Positions 35,663 to 44,957 of a stretch of DNA of 64,000 nt are shown in pieces (position 1 is the first letter of the stretch; the number at the start of each line of letters is the position of its first letter). Position numbers and translations under genes: made by a program. The stretch spans positions 45,530 to 109,529 of the forward strand of contig NZ_WITC01000126.1 of NCBI RefSeq assembly GCF_009601505.1, written 5' to 3'. The notes below the pieces were generated by a model. That model was not told where the DNA came from, ran no database searches, and was given only the letters and a program-made list of their open reading frames with translations. This stretch comes from Sinorhizobium terangae. Lineage in GTDB: Bacteria > Pseudomonadota > Alphaproteobacteria > Rhizobiales > Rhizobiaceae.

Positions 35663-36454
35663 TCAGTTTCCGTAGATATCGAAGTCGAAGTACTTCTTGG
35701 TGATCTTGTCGTAGGTGCCGTTGGCGCGAACATTGGCGATCGCCTTGTTGAACTTCTCTTTTAACGCGTCATCGCCTTTACGAAGACCAACCGAGGACCC
35801 GTATCCGAAGATCTCATTGTCGATCTTAACCTGGTCCTTGACTTCGCAGCATGCACCGCTTGGTGATTTAAGAAAGGACGCCGATACGATCTGGCCGTCG
35901 ATCGTGGCATCGATGCGCCCCGCCGCCAAATCTTGGTAAACCTCATCCTGGGTCTGATAGGTTTTTACGGTTGATTTCGGGAAGTACTTTTCCACGTAGC
36001 GCTGGTAGTTTGTCGCGGTTTGCACACCGATGATCTTATCCGCCAGGCTGTCGGCCGTTGCCTTCAGATCCGCGCCCTTTGGCCCGAGAATGACAACCGG
36101 ACCAAAATAATACTTGTCGGAGAAGTCGATGGTTTTCGCACGCTCCTTCGTATGGCTCATGGATGACATGATGGCATCGATCTGGCCGGACGTGAGCGCA
36201 GGGATGAGGCCATCCCAGGCAACTGGAACGATCTGGCAGTCCATCTTCTGGTCTTCACACAGGGCATGCATGAAGTCGATTTCCCAGCCCGACCAATTGC
36301 CCGAGGCATCGGGAGTGCTGAACGGCGGATAGGGTTCTGCGGCTACTCCGATCTTGACAGTTTCCGCACTCGCTGCACTGGCAAACGCGAGCGGCGAGAC
36401 CAAAGCGCCCACAAGGCCTGCTGCGGCCATGATGGTTTTCAGAACGTTTTTCAT
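35663..36454 (-). CDS. ABC transporter periplasmic binding protein (HisJ/ArgT-like)
   Basis: Solute-binding protein of 263 residues. A signal peptide with AGLVGALVSPLAFASAASAE precedes the mature start TVKIGVAAEPYPPFS. The ligand-site sequence GNWSGWEIDFMHALCEDQKM and the family signature WDGLIPALTSGQIDAIMSSM are of the lysine/arginine/ornithine/opine class. Two cysteine pairs are present (CEDQKMDC and CC). Start ATG 36454 is preceded by AAAGGGGAA. It sits between ATPase and permease genes of the same operon. Confidence 0.9.
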   Translation of the reverse strand: MKNVLKTIMAAAGLVGALVSPLAFASAASAETVKIGVAAEPYPPFSTPDASGNWSGWEIDFMHALCEDQKMDCQIVPVAWDGLIPALTSGQIDAIMSSMSHTKERAKTIDFSDKYYFGPVVILGPKGADLKATADSLADKIIGVQTATNYQRYVEKYFPKSTVKTYQTQDEVYQDLAAGRIDATIDGQIVSASFLKSPSGACCEVKDQVKIDNEIFGYGSSVGLRKGDDALKEKFNKAIANVRANGTYDKITKKYFDFDIYGN

Positions 36455-36490
36455 GTCATTCCCCTTTTGTTGGATTGATGTTTCCGAACG

Positions 36491-37309
36491 CTAGCTCACA
36501 CTACTGATGAACTGTTTGAGCCGCTCCGATTTCGGAGAGCCGAAGAGCGCGTCCGGCGGCCCTTCTTCTTCCACTTGTCCGCCGTGGAGGAAGACCACAT
36601 GGGTGGCTACCTCGCGGGCGAATTTCATTTCATGGGTGACCAGGATCATGGTGCGCCCTTCCTGCGCGAGATCCCTGATGACGTTCAACACCTCACCGAC
36701 GAGCTCTGGATCTAGGGCAGAGGTGGGTTCGTCAAAGAGCATGACGCGCGGCTGAACCGCCAGCGCGCGCGCAATGGCGCCGCGTTGTTGCTGCCCCCCG
36801 GACAGAAACGCCGGGTAGACATCCCTCTTCTCCAGAAGCCCTACTCTCGAAAGAAGGCTGTCGGCACGGGTGATTGCTTCATCGCGCCTGACGCCAAGGA
36901 CGTGGATCGGCACTTCGATCACGTTCTCGATCAAAGTCATGTGGCTCCAGAGGTTGAAGCTCTGGAAGACCATCCCCAACCTGGAGCGTATGCGTTCGAT
37001 CTGCCGGCGATCGGCGGGGACGCTGCCGCCTCGGCCGTCCGGCTTCAGGCGAATCTCTTCGCCATTGACCCGGATAATGCCGCTTGTCGGATTCTCCAGA
37101 CAGTTGATGCAGCGAAGCATCGTGGATTTGCCAGAGCCGCTACCACCGATGACCGCGACAACATCTCCGTCACGCGCAGACAGCGACACGCCCTTCAGGA
37201 CTTCAAGGCTGCCAAATCTCTTGTGCAGGTCCTCGACATGGAGGGCCTCCGCGGCCTCATCGCTCACGCTTTCCCTGGCGTTTAACATGGCCGTGTTCAT
37301 CTCAAGCAT
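36491..37309 (-). CDS. ABC transporter ATP-binding protein (HisP-like)
   Basis: ATPase of the amino-acid importer, 272 residues. Walker A GGSGSGKSTMLRC, signature LSGGQQQRGAIARALAV and Walker B VMLFDEPTSALDPE are intact, and the conserved VFQSFNLWSHMTLIENV segment marks the polar amino-acid class. Its start overlaps the end of the FAD-oxidoreductase gene by 8 bases. Confidence 0.92.
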   Translation of the reverse strand: MLEMNTAMLNARESVSDEAAEALHVEDLHKRFGSLEVLKGVSLSARDGDVVAVIGGSGSGKSTMLRCINCLENPTSGIIRVNGEEIRLKPDGRGGSVPADRRQIERIRSRLGMVFQSFNLWSHMTLIENVIEVPIHVLGVRRDEAITRADSLLSRVGLLEKRDVYPAFLSGGQQQRGAIARALAVQPRVMLFDEPTSALDPELVGEVLNVIRDLAQEGRTMILVTHEMKFAREVATHVVFLHGGQVEEEGPPDALFGSPKSERLKQFISSVS

Positions 37310-38609
37310 GTTCGCGTTCCTTGGCTCGGAACCCCTTCGAGAATCTCTTAGGAGAGAATGGCGTCAGGTCATGGCCGACCGGATTACCTCTGACGAGGTC
37401 GGCCATGACGCGACCGATCACGGGACCGAGCCCGAACCCATGACCCGAAAACCCTGCGGCCATGAACAGCCCGGCATATCCTGGAACCTCGCCGAGGACC
37501 GGCAACTCGTCTGGCATGTAGTCAATGAACCCGCCCCATGCGCGCTCAAGCGTGATCGGGCCCGCCTCTGGATACTCTCGGGCGAATAGTGCGGCGGCTT
37601 GCTTCAGCACCTTCCATTCAGGTCGGGGGTCGAGAGTTCGATGGGTGGTGAAGTCGCTAAACTCCCCCATGAGGCTGCGGACCGCATGCCTACCAATACT
37701 GAACCGAAAGCTTCCCCAGTGATCCTTGGCCACCGGCAGGAACTTGGCGCCGTAACGGAAGCTGTCGGGCACAGTAAGATCATGAAAAGCAACGCTCGCC
37801 GCAGCGATGTTCACGCGACCATCCGAACGCTGCCTGTAAGAGGTTTTGCCCCAGGCAAGCAGCTTGCGAAGCTCGATCGGCAATACGTTGGTGCGTACGA
37901 CATTGCCGCGGATCCACAGCGACGGATGTGACACTCCAAGTGGCTTAAGGAGCCTGCTGGTCCAAGCCCCGCTGGTCACCAGAATGGTGTTGGCCCTTAT
38001 ACGCCCCTGCTCCGTCCAAAGCGCACAGGCGTTGCCATTCTGGGTCTCGATCGACGAAACACTGGTGAGCTCAAGGATTTCTGCGCCTTTCAACACAGCC
38101 GCGCGCGCGAAGGCACAAGTGACCTTCTCCGGCTCTGCACAGCCGTCTGATGGCGTAAATAGTGCACCCGTGCATTCTGGGTCGCGGTAATGGGGCAACA
38201 GGTCATGCACTTCCTTCGAGGTCAACATCGTCGTGTCGAGCCCGAATTCACGAGCAACAGGAAGCCATTGCTCATATCGGGAACCGGTCTGTTCGTCATA
38301 TACGAGTGCGATATGGCCCTGATGGTTCCAGTCTAGGCTCGTGCCGAGTTCTTCTTCGAGCCCCGTCCATAGCCGGACTGATTCGATCATCATCGGCAAT
38401 TCCGCTCGATCGCGCTGCTGCTGCCGAACGGCACCCCAATTCCTGCTCGATTGTTCGCCGCCGACGCGGCCCTTTTCGAATAATCCGACGCTCACGCCGG
38501 CTTTCGCGAGGTAATAGGCCGTCGCGGCCCCCATGATTCCTCCGCCGACGATCGCCACGTCATAGGTCCGCTCACCTGAGCGCGTTGCCACAGGATTTGT
38601 TGTCATCAC
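37302..38609 (-). CDS. FAD-dependent amino-acid/opine oxidoreductase (DadA family)
   Basis: A 435-residue D-amino-acid-oxidase-fold flavoprotein. The N-terminal FAD motif is VAIVGGGIMGAATAYYLAKA, then EQSSRNWGAVRQQQRDRAEL; the C-terminal half has ERAWGGFIDYMPDELPVLGE and AAGFSGHGFGLGPVIG. Such enzymes oxidise secondary amines and opines (OoxB/SoxB-like), releasing an amino acid and a keto acid or aldehyde, which would fit the neighbouring aldehyde dehydrogenase. Start ATG 38609 overlaps the RraA-like stop. Confidence 0.85.
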   Translation of the reverse strand: MMTTNPVATRSGERTYDVAIVGGGIMGAATAYYLAKAGVSVGLFEKGRVGGEQSSRNWGAVRQQQRDRAELPMMIESVRLWTGLEEELGTSLDWNHQGHIALVYDEQTGSRYEQWLPVAREFGLDTTMLTSKEVHDLLPHYRDPECTGALFTPSDGCAEPEKVTCAFARAAVLKGAEILELTSVSSIETQNGNACALWTEQGRIRANTILVTSGAWTSRLLKPLGVSHPSLWIRGNVVRTNVLPIELRKLLAWGKTSYRQRSDGRVNIAAASVAFHDLTVPDSFRYGAKFLPVAKDHWGSFRFSIGRHAVRSLMGEFSDFTTHRTLDPRPEWKVLKQAAALFAREYPEAGPITLERAWGGFIDYMPDELPVLGEVPGYAGLFMAAGFSGHGFGLGPVIGRVMADLVRGNPVGHDLTPFSPKRFSKGFRAKEREHA

Positions 38610-39277
38610 AGCCTCATTCCGGCCAATCTCGCCGCGATCTTGGCGCTTGCGCCCGAAAGTTCGCCGAGTCTCTGTCGTCTGAGTTTGGCCACATCGTGCC
38701 TTTCGGCTTCCTGCATTGCGATGGCCTTCTCTGCGACGGCCCGTACTTCCTCTCGCGGGATCACGAGAACCCCACTTTCATCGGCGAGAATTGCATCACC
38801 CGGCATGACAACGGCACCGCCGCAGGAAACCGGGATGTTCATGCCGCCACCGATGTCATAGAGGCGGGTCGTGATCGGCGAGAGACCGCGGGACCAGACC
38901 GGAAAGTCCAATTCTTCAATTTCGCTCGCGTCAGTGCACGGTCCATCAACAATGCCCGCTACCGCGCCAGCGGCCTTCACGCCAACCGTGACCCCTCCGC
39001 CCCAGCAGGCGTATTTGTCGTCTCCGAGGCGATCGACGACCACGATGTCGCCCGGGCGTAGCATGCCGGCGGCATGGTGAAGCAAAGTTGAATCCGGGCC
39101 TGCAATGCCGACGGTCACCGCCGTCCCGACGACGCGGCGCCTAGGCAAAAGCGGCTGAATGGCTCGGTCCATGAAGCCGAACAAGCGCCAATGCCCAACG
39201 GTTGCCGTCTCGACTTCAATCAGCAGATCAAGCTCCTCCTTCGGCACCGGATCAGGCATATCCTTGATGACGTACAT
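38606..39277 (-). CDS. RraA-like/HMG aldolase-family protein
   Basis: A 223-residue RraA/MenG-fold protein. GIAGPDSTLLHHAAGMLRPG, DIVVVDRLGDDKYACWGGGV and VSCGGAVVMPGDAILADESG match the family of divalent-metal 4-hydroxy-4-methyl-2-oxoglutarate/oxaloacetate aldolases and RNase E regulators. In a catabolic operon an aldolase or decarboxylase role is likelier than RNase control. Four bases overlap with the FAD-oxidoreductase start. Confidence 0.8.
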   Translation of the reverse strand: MYVIKDMPDPVPKEELDLLIEVETATVGHWRLFGFMDRAIQPLLPRRRVVGTAVTVGIAGPDSTLLHHAAGMLRPGDIVVVDRLGDDKYACWGGGVTVGVKAAGAVAGIVDGPCTDASEIEELDFPVWSRGLSPITTRLYDIGGGMNIPVSCGGAVVMPGDAILADESGVLVIPREEVRAVAEKAIAMQEAERHDVAKLRRQRLGELSGASAKIAARLAGMRL

Positions 39278-39292
39278 GCGCGCCTCCCCTCC

Positions 39293-40117
39293 TCACGCGC
39301 AGGTCAGACGGCGATGCTGCGTCATCGGAATGAGACCGCGCACCCTTCGAATTTGCGCGGCGTCGATCCTGGCGGTTACAAAGCCGACCCCATCGGACGC
39401 CCTTGCAACTGTGTGGCCCCATGGGTCGCAGACCAGCGAATGGCCATAGAAGTGGTACTTCTCGTTTCCCTCGGTCGACACGCCGGTTGAGCCACAGGCG
39501 ACGAAATACGTCTGTGTCTCGATTGCCCGGGCGCGGGCGAGAACTTCCCAGTGATCCTTTCCGGTCTGAAGGGTAAAGGCGGCAGGCAGGACAATGACGT
39601 CGCAGCCGGCCCTCTGCAGCTGAAGGAAGAGTTCGAAGAAGCGGATGTCGTAGCAGATTGCGCAGCCGACCTTGAGGCCATCGATGTCATAAGTGACGAT
39701 ATCCTGCCCTGGCTTTACAGTTTCTGACTCCTTGTGCGCCGTGCCGTCCGGCGCGATGATGTCGAAGAGGTGGATTTTTCGGTAAGCCGCGACCTCGCGG
39801 CCTTCGCGGTCGAACACGAAGCTCGTGTTGTAGACTCGATTTTCTCCCTCGACCTTCTCGATGATGGTGCCGGCATGGACGTAGACGCCATGCTCCTTCG
39901 CGAATTCCTGGGCCATCTGGTAGGCGGGACCGCCGGAAGTGGGCTCGGCCATCGCCAGCTTCTCTTCGACGTTCTTTCCGTACCAGGCGAAGTATTCTGG
40001 CAGGACGATGAGATCCGGCCTGTCGGATTTGACGGCGGAGAGCATCAGTTCGCGCGTCACCCGCAGGTTCTCGTCGCGATCTTTTTGCGGACTCGTTTGA
40101 ATCAGGCTTATCTTCAC
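39293..40117 (-). CDS. Nitrilase-superfamily carbon-nitrogen hydrolase
   Basis: A 274-residue amidase. The catalytic triad is visible: Glu in IVLPEYFAWYG, Lys in AAYRKIHLFDI and Cys in VGCAICYDIRFFELF. It resembles omega-amidase/NIT2-like enzymes that hydrolyse amides such as 2-oxoglutaramate or N-carbamoyl compounds. It is the first gene of the twelve-gene minus-strand operon; its promoter region contains the GTTATT direct-repeat element shared with 46.0 kb and faces the MocR regulator. Confidence 0.87.
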   Translation of the reverse strand: MKISLIQTSPQKDRDENLRVTRELMLSAVKSDRPDLIVLPEYFAWYGKNVEEKLAMAEPTSGGPAYQMAQEFAKEHGVYVHAGTIIEKVEGENRVYNTSFVFDREGREVAAYRKIHLFDIIAPDGTAHKESETVKPGQDIVTYDIDGLKVGCAICYDIRFFELFLQLQRAGCDVIVLPAAFTLQTGKDHWEVLARARAIETQTYFVACGSTGVSTEGNEKYHFYGHSLVCDPWGHTVARASDGVGFVTARIDAAQIRRVRGLIPMTQHRRLTCA

Positions 40118-40230
40118 AATGCTCTCCTGCTCATATTCCTGGCGCGAGTATGACCGCTAGTCCCGCCGACCGCTCTCGCCTCGAATGCCTTTGACTTGCT
40201 CCAGATTAAATGTTGAAATCTAAATGTACA

Positions 40231-40256
40231 AACGTTATTACGTTATTGAACATTTA
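40231..40256. promoter_or_regulatory. Putative MocR operator, copy 1
   Basis: Contains GTTATTAC followed directly by GTTATTGA and then ACATTT. Twenty-two bases (40234-40255) are identical to 46002-46023. The site lies between the divergent nitrilase operon and regulator gene, about 115 bases upstream of the nitrilase start and 16 bases upstream of the regulator ATG. Direct repeats of this length suit MocR-type dimers. Confidence 0.6.
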
Positions 40257-40271
40257 AAGCGATGGGGGAAC

Positions 40272-41597
40272 ATGAGCGACAAATTTGAAGCCAGTTGGTT
40301 TGCCGGAAAGATCACCGACAGGACAATTCGCGGCATTGCACTGGAGACCAGTGCCCTGATCAGGGCCGGCATCTTGCCCGTCGGAGCCCGACTGCCTGCG
40401 ATCCGCGATCTTGCCTACGAGCTCAAGGTGAGCCCGGCGACGATATCGGAGGCCTGGAGCGAACTTCGCCGCCAGAAGATCATCACCGGTAGGGGGCGGA
40501 ACGGCACCTGGGTCAGCGGAGATCGTTTCGTAGCGAAGCCGGAGCGGCTGGCCAGTTCGGGAAATTATGCACCGGGAGCACTGGATCTGACCGGAGCCGT
40601 GCCGGACGTGTCCCTTTTGCCTCCGCTGGCAGACGCTCTGGTGCATGGAGCCTCCGCCGAGGATCTCAACAGCTATGAGCGGAGCCGTATCATTCCGGAG
40701 TTGCGCCAAGCCGCGATGCGGCGCTGGCCCTACGAGCCCGAGGCGATGCTTGCCACCAACGGCGGCTACAACGCCGTCTACATAACGGTGCGCGCGCTCG
40801 TTCTTCCCGGCTCGACCGTGGCGATCGAACATCCGACCGCGATGCGTCTGCTCGATATTCTCGAAGATCTTGGCGTAAAGATCGTGCCGGTCCTGTGCGA
40901 TGAAGACGGACCGCTGCCAGATTCACTCGACGAGGCGATGAAGGAACGTCCGAGCGCATTCATTTTCGAGCCCCGTCTGCATTCGGTGACGGGGCGGACG
41001 GTTAGCGCCGAGCGGCTGGATCTGCTGGGGGATGTCTTGGAGAAGAGAGACACACTGATTATTGAGGACGACGGTATTGGCGACATCTCGGATGCCGAGC
41101 CGAGATCACTGGGCAGCCGCTTCCCAGACCGGACGGTGCATATTCTCTCCTATTCCAAAACGCTTGGACCCGACCTTAGGCTTGCCGTCCTTTCGAGTTC
41201 GTCTTCCATAATCGATCAGCTCCAGTCTTATCGGGCATTCAGCGCCGGGTGGACCAGCCGGCTGCTGCAAGGTGCGGTTGCCTGGCTTCTAAAGCAGCCT
41301 TCGACCTTTGAGACGATCTCGAAAGCGCGCGCGATCTACAATGCGCGGCGCGATGCGCTCGCCGCCGCCCTCCGGTCGCGCGGAATTGAGATCCATGGCG
41401 GCCACGGGCTCTGCCTCTGGGTACCGGTCGATTCCGAGTCGTTCGCCATGGTGACGCTTGCGGCGCGCAATATTGCGGTTAATCCTGGTGAGAAATACTC
41501 GATCTTGCCAAGCAGCCATATCCGCGTCGCGACGTCGATGCTCGCCGACAGGTACGACGAAGTCGCCGATGCGATAGCTTTGGCGCACGCAGTGTGA
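40272..41597 (+). CDS. MocR-type (GntR-aminotransferase) transcriptional regulator
   Basis: A 441-residue fusion of an N-terminal winged helix (residues ~15-80; IRDLAYELKVSPATISEAWS and RGRNGTWVSG) with a class I aminotransferase-like domain that retains the PLP lysine in LSYSKTLGPDLRLAVLSS. I start at MSDKFEASW (ATG 40272) because GGGGGA precedes it; the frame from 40224 would run across the operator-like element. It probably senses an amino compound or PLP adduct and controls both the divergent operon and the unit starting at 45.9 kb. Confidence 0.87.
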   Translation: MSDKFEASWFAGKITDRTIRGIALETSALIRAGILPVGARLPAIRDLAYELKVSPATISEAWSELRRQKIITGRGRNGTWVSGDRFVAKPERLASSGNYAPGALDLTGAVPDVSLLPPLADALVHGASAEDLNSYERSRIIPELRQAAMRRWPYEPEAMLATNGGYNAVYITVRALVLPGSTVAIEHPTAMRLLDILEDLGVKIVPVLCDEDGPLPDSLDEAMKERPSAFIFEPRLHSVTGRTVSAERLDLLGDVLEKRDTLIIEDDGIGDISDAEPRSLGSRFPDRTVHILSYSKTLGPDLRLAVLSSSSSIIDQLQSYRAFSAGWTSRLLQGAVAWLLKQPSTFETISKARAIYNARRDALAAALRSRGIEIHGGHGLCLWVPVDSESFAMVTLAARNIAVNPGEKYSILPSSHIRVATSMLADRYDEVADAIALAHAV

Positions 41598-41816
41598 ACC
41601 ATCCGTGGCGCTATTGGCAGGCTACGGCGCGACAAGCTTGGCCTTCGCATACCTGATGATCGATGCCTCTAGCAAAATCCAGAGACTCGCCCGGAGCCCA
41701 TTACCGACCCACATTTGAACAAGCGCACCGCCAAGCCCGAGGGCAGCGCATCTTAGCTTGCCCTCGAACTGCAACAATTGGTGAAGCGCGCGACAAGCGC
41801 TCAAGCGACAGTGGGG

Positions 41817-43307
41817 TCAATGAAGTCCCCCGATGTAGACGCTCTTCTGGTATAGGAACGCGTCGACATGCTGGGGGCCACCCTTCCAGCCATATCCGCT
41901 CGCCTTGACTCCGCCGAAACCAACCGACGGATCGATAGCCCCGTAGTTGTTGACCCAGATCGTTCCTGCTCGGATTCCCTGAACCATTCGCATCGCCTTT
42001 CCGATGTCTTGCGTCCATACGCCGCCCCCCAACCCATAAGGAGTTTCATTCGCGAGCTTGAGTGCCTCGGCTTCGGTGTCGAATGGAATAATCGAGACCA
42101 CAGGCCCGAAAATCTCTTCTCGCGCAATCCGCATGTCATTGTGGACGCTCGAGAAGACGGTCGGGTTGAGAAAGGCTCCGGCCTCCAGAGCGCCTCCCGG
42201 CTTCGTACCGCCAGCAACCAATCGAGCCCCTTCTTCTCGGCCGGCATCGATATATCCCATTACGCTCGCCAATTGCTTGTCGGAAATGAGAGGCCCGAGT
42301 GCGACGTCGGGCTCAAGCCCGTTTCCGAGTTTCAGAGTCCGCGCGAAGTTCGCAATCCGCTCTTCGAACTCGGGAAGTATGCTGGACTGCACGAACAGTC
42401 GCGTACCAGCATAACAAACCTGTCCGCTGTTCGCGAACACCGCCATGGCCGCGCCCGGAATCGCCCGGTCCAAGTCCGCATCGGCGAAGACGATGTCCGG
42501 GGACTTGCCGCCGAGCTCCAGCTGGAGTCTTTTGATGTTGGTGGCGGATGCCTTGATTATCGAGCGGCCGGTTTCCGTCGATCCGGTGAAGGCAATTCTA
42601 TCCACGTCCTGATGCTCGGCCAGCATCGCGCCGGACTTGGATCCGCGACCGGTCACGACGTTGATGACGCCTTTCGGGACCCCAGCTTCGGTCATGAGCT
42701 CGGCCATTCTCAACACGCTCAGTGAGGCCTCCGCCGCCGGCTTTAGAACAACCGTGCATCCTGTAGCCAGCGCCGGCGCTAGAACCCAGAGCTGCCCGAT
42801 CAAGGGTCCGTTCCATGGAAGGATGCCTCCCACCACGCCGACAGGAGCTCGAAGGGTCATGGTCATCAGCCCGCCTGGCAGGGAGGTGGGCAGGGTCTGC
42901 CCGCCGGTGTTGGCAGTTTGAGTTGCGAAAAAGCGCAGGCATCGATCAATATAGTTCCAGAACGATCGGGTCCGAGACAAGGGTGCTCCCATGTCGACCG
43001 TCTCAATGATCGCCAGTTCTTCGAAATGCTTTTCAATGACGCCGAGGACCTTCATGATCAGGGCGTGGCGGTCGTTGGGAGTAAACCGGGACCACTCACC
43101 TTCGAAGGCTCGCCGGGCGGCCGCGACTGCCACGTCAACGTCTTCCTTCGAGGCATCGGGAAGGGTAGCGATCACCTCGCCGGTCGCAGGATTTCGGGTT
43201 TCGATACGTCCGTCGGACTGCGAATTGCGCCAGGCTCCATCTATGAAGAGCGACTTTTCGCGAGTCTGGAGAAACGCGGGAAGCTCAGGTAGGGCCGTTT
43301 GGTTCAT
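41817..43307 (-). CDS. Aldehyde dehydrogenase
   Basis: NAD(P)-dependent aldehyde dehydrogenase of about 496 residues. The catalytic glutamate is in LQLELGGKSPDIVFADAD and the cysteine in FANSGQVCYAGTRLFVQS; the cofactor motif FTGSTETGRSI and the C-terminal GVKASGYGWKGG are normal. Start MNQTALPELP at ATG 43307 follows AGGTGA; the frame extends to 43451 without support. It likely oxidises an aldehyde released by the FAD oxidoreductase or a diamine-derived aldehyde. It is transcribed with the two following minus-strand genes or alone. Confidence 0.9.
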   Translation of the reverse strand: MNQTALPELPAFLQTREKSLFIDGAWRNSQSDGRIETRNPATGEVIATLPDASKEDVDVAVAAARRAFEGEWSRFTPNDRHALIMKVLGVIEKHFEELAIIETVDMGAPLSRTRSFWNYIDRCLRFFATQTANTGGQTLPTSLPGGLMTMTLRAPVGVVGGILPWNGPLIGQLWVLAPALATGCTVVLKPAAEASLSVLRMAELMTEAGVPKGVINVVTGRGSKSGAMLAEHQDVDRIAFTGSTETGRSIIKASATNIKRLQLELGGKSPDIVFADADLDRAIPGAAMAVFANSGQVCYAGTRLFVQSSILPEFEERIANFARTLKLGNGLEPDVALGPLISDKQLASVMGYIDAGREEGARLVAGGTKPGGALEAGAFLNPTVFSSVHNDMRIAREEIFGPVVSIIPFDTEAEALKLANETPYGLGGGVWTQDIGKAMRMVQGIRAGTIWVNNYGAIDPSVGFGGVKASGYGWKGGPQHVDAFLYQKSVYIGGLH

Positions 43308-43453
43308 ATCGGTTTCACCTCGAATATTCGCGGCTCGCACGATCGCTGCTGCAAGTTCCGCGGGACTGTTTGTGTCGGACCTCAGTTCGGCTTCATCTGT
43401 CATCGGAGGAAACAGTAGATCTGCGGTCGGTCCTCTAGCGTTTTCACGCACAG

Positions 43454-44848
43454 CTAGCCTCGTGCGGATCGTCCTGCTGCGTCCGGCCGCAACCTGATAA
43501 TCCCCACATCATTCTCGACGGTTATCTCGGTGCCAAACGGCACGGAAAGCCTTTGCAGACGTTTCAGAATGGCTTGTGCCTTGGGCGCCGGCGCCGGACG
43601 GGGCACACCGCGATTTGCAAACCTTGCGGAGTAGCCGAGCTCAACCGGATAGATACGCAATTCGGAGAGTTGATTGTCCTCGAAGCGACTGACCGCGATG
43701 ATGCTCTCATAGTAAACCGGGTCAGTGAACCCTCCATCGGACTCAAAGCCTTTCACCATCACGTCAACGATCAGGTCGGCATCTGTGCTGGTCCGCGGGT
43801 CCTTGCCATAGGCCGCAAACATCTCGGCTCCGATCGGAGTCTGCAGATTATCAAACATGAAGTTGCCCAGGCTATAAAAGATCGGCCGGCCCTTGTAGAT
43901 CTCGATCCCGCGCAACTGATGCGGTCCATGCCCGATATAGGCATCAGCCCCGGCATCAATCAGTCCGCGAGCGAACTCTTGCTCGTAGTCCGGCGGCTCC
44001 TGGCACCAGTTTCCGGCTCCATGACCGTGATGGGCAACCATGCAGAAGTCGGATAGCAGCTTGCCGCGACGAACATTACGGAGGATGTCCTCGACATGCC
44101 GCCGGTCGGGCTGGAGGCTGTAACCGACCTTCTCGCCCTCTCTGAATGTTGTTCCGCCGAGCACGATCTTTTCGGAGTCCTCGCCGCCCTGCCTGAAGCC
44201 GGGCAACGCATCTCGTATCCGCCTCAGGCTTTCCATCATCTCTGGCGGGACCGTGATGCTCGACTTCACAGGCAGTGGATTGAGCCCGGGTCGTCCTGGC
44301 GCCTCACCGGCAGGATCGCACGCGGGAGACATCGGCTGAAACGTTGACGAAAACGACAGCAGCGCCGCACGGCCTCGCTCGGTCTCGACAAAGCGCGCGG
44401 CGCTGGCTTGAGCGAGGTTCTCACCGACACCAGCGTGAATGATCCCGCTCTGATCAAGCACTCGGCTCGTCTCACGCATGCCCTCGACGCCCCAATCAAG
44501 GGCATGGTTGTTCGCGCGACTCACGATGTTGAATCCCATCGCCCTCAGGTCGGGTCCAAGCTCCGGAACGCTGATGACGTAGTCACCGCTCGCCTGGGGG
44601 CTTCCCGTGAAGGACCGCATGTCGAAAATGTTGGTTTCGACATTGCCACACGTGACATCCGCATCACGAAGGATCTTGATGATATCATCGAAGCCAGGAT
44701 GTGTACCCTTCGTCAGCGGCCGGGACGTAAGGAGGTCGCCCACCGCGACCATCGTGAACCCGTCCACCACGTTCGTTTCAACCGAACCAACAGCGTCATA
44801 GCCCTCGGCGGACTGGCTCGCAATTGTCTCATTCGAATAGTTGCCCAT
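43454..44848 (-). CDS. CapA-like metallophosphatase-fold protein
   Basis: Poly-gamma-glutamate-synthesis CapA family (PGA_cap), about 464 residues. Metal-site motifs include VAVGDLLTSRP, CGNVETNIF, SRANNHALDWG, VAHHGHGAGNW, YIGHGPHQLRGI and FYSLGNFMFDN. No signal peptide or membrane anchor is visible, so a capsule role is doubtful; cytoplasmic relatives occur in catabolic operons. Start ATG 44848 has GGGAG upstream. It lies between the aldehyde dehydrogenase and the solute-binding-like gene. Confidence 0.82.
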   Translation of the reverse strand: MGNYSNETIASQSAEGYDAVGSVETNVVDGFTMVAVGDLLTSRPLTKGTHPGFDDIIKILRDADVTCGNVETNIFDMRSFTGSPQASGDYVISVPELGPDLRAMGFNIVSRANNHALDWGVEGMRETSRVLDQSGIIHAGVGENLAQASAARFVETERGRAALLSFSSTFQPMSPACDPAGEAPGRPGLNPLPVKSSITVPPEMMESLRRIRDALPGFRQGGEDSEKIVLGGTTFREGEKVGYSLQPDRRHVEDILRNVRRGKLLSDFCMVAHHGHGAGNWCQEPPDYEQEFARGLIDAGADAYIGHGPHQLRGIEIYKGRPIFYSLGNFMFDNLQTPIGAEMFAAYGKDPRTSTDADLIVDVMVKGFESDGGFTDPVYYESIIAVSRFEDNQLSELRIYPVELGYSARFANRGVPRPAPAPKAQAILKRLQRLSVPFGTEITVENDVGIIRLRPDAAGRSARG

Positions 44849-44957
44849 TCTAGCTCCCACTTCTTCGCGGCCAGTCATCGCACTGGCCTTAGTTTCCCTT
44901 GAGCCCGGGGAGCGCTACACGGAATCGCCCCCGACCTCGGCTGCGCACACACACCTG

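Noticed and set aside
41868..42725. 285-codon plus-strand frame opposite the aldehyde dehydrogenase
   Set aside because: Antisense shadow; the minus strand has full aldehyde dehydrogenase motifs.
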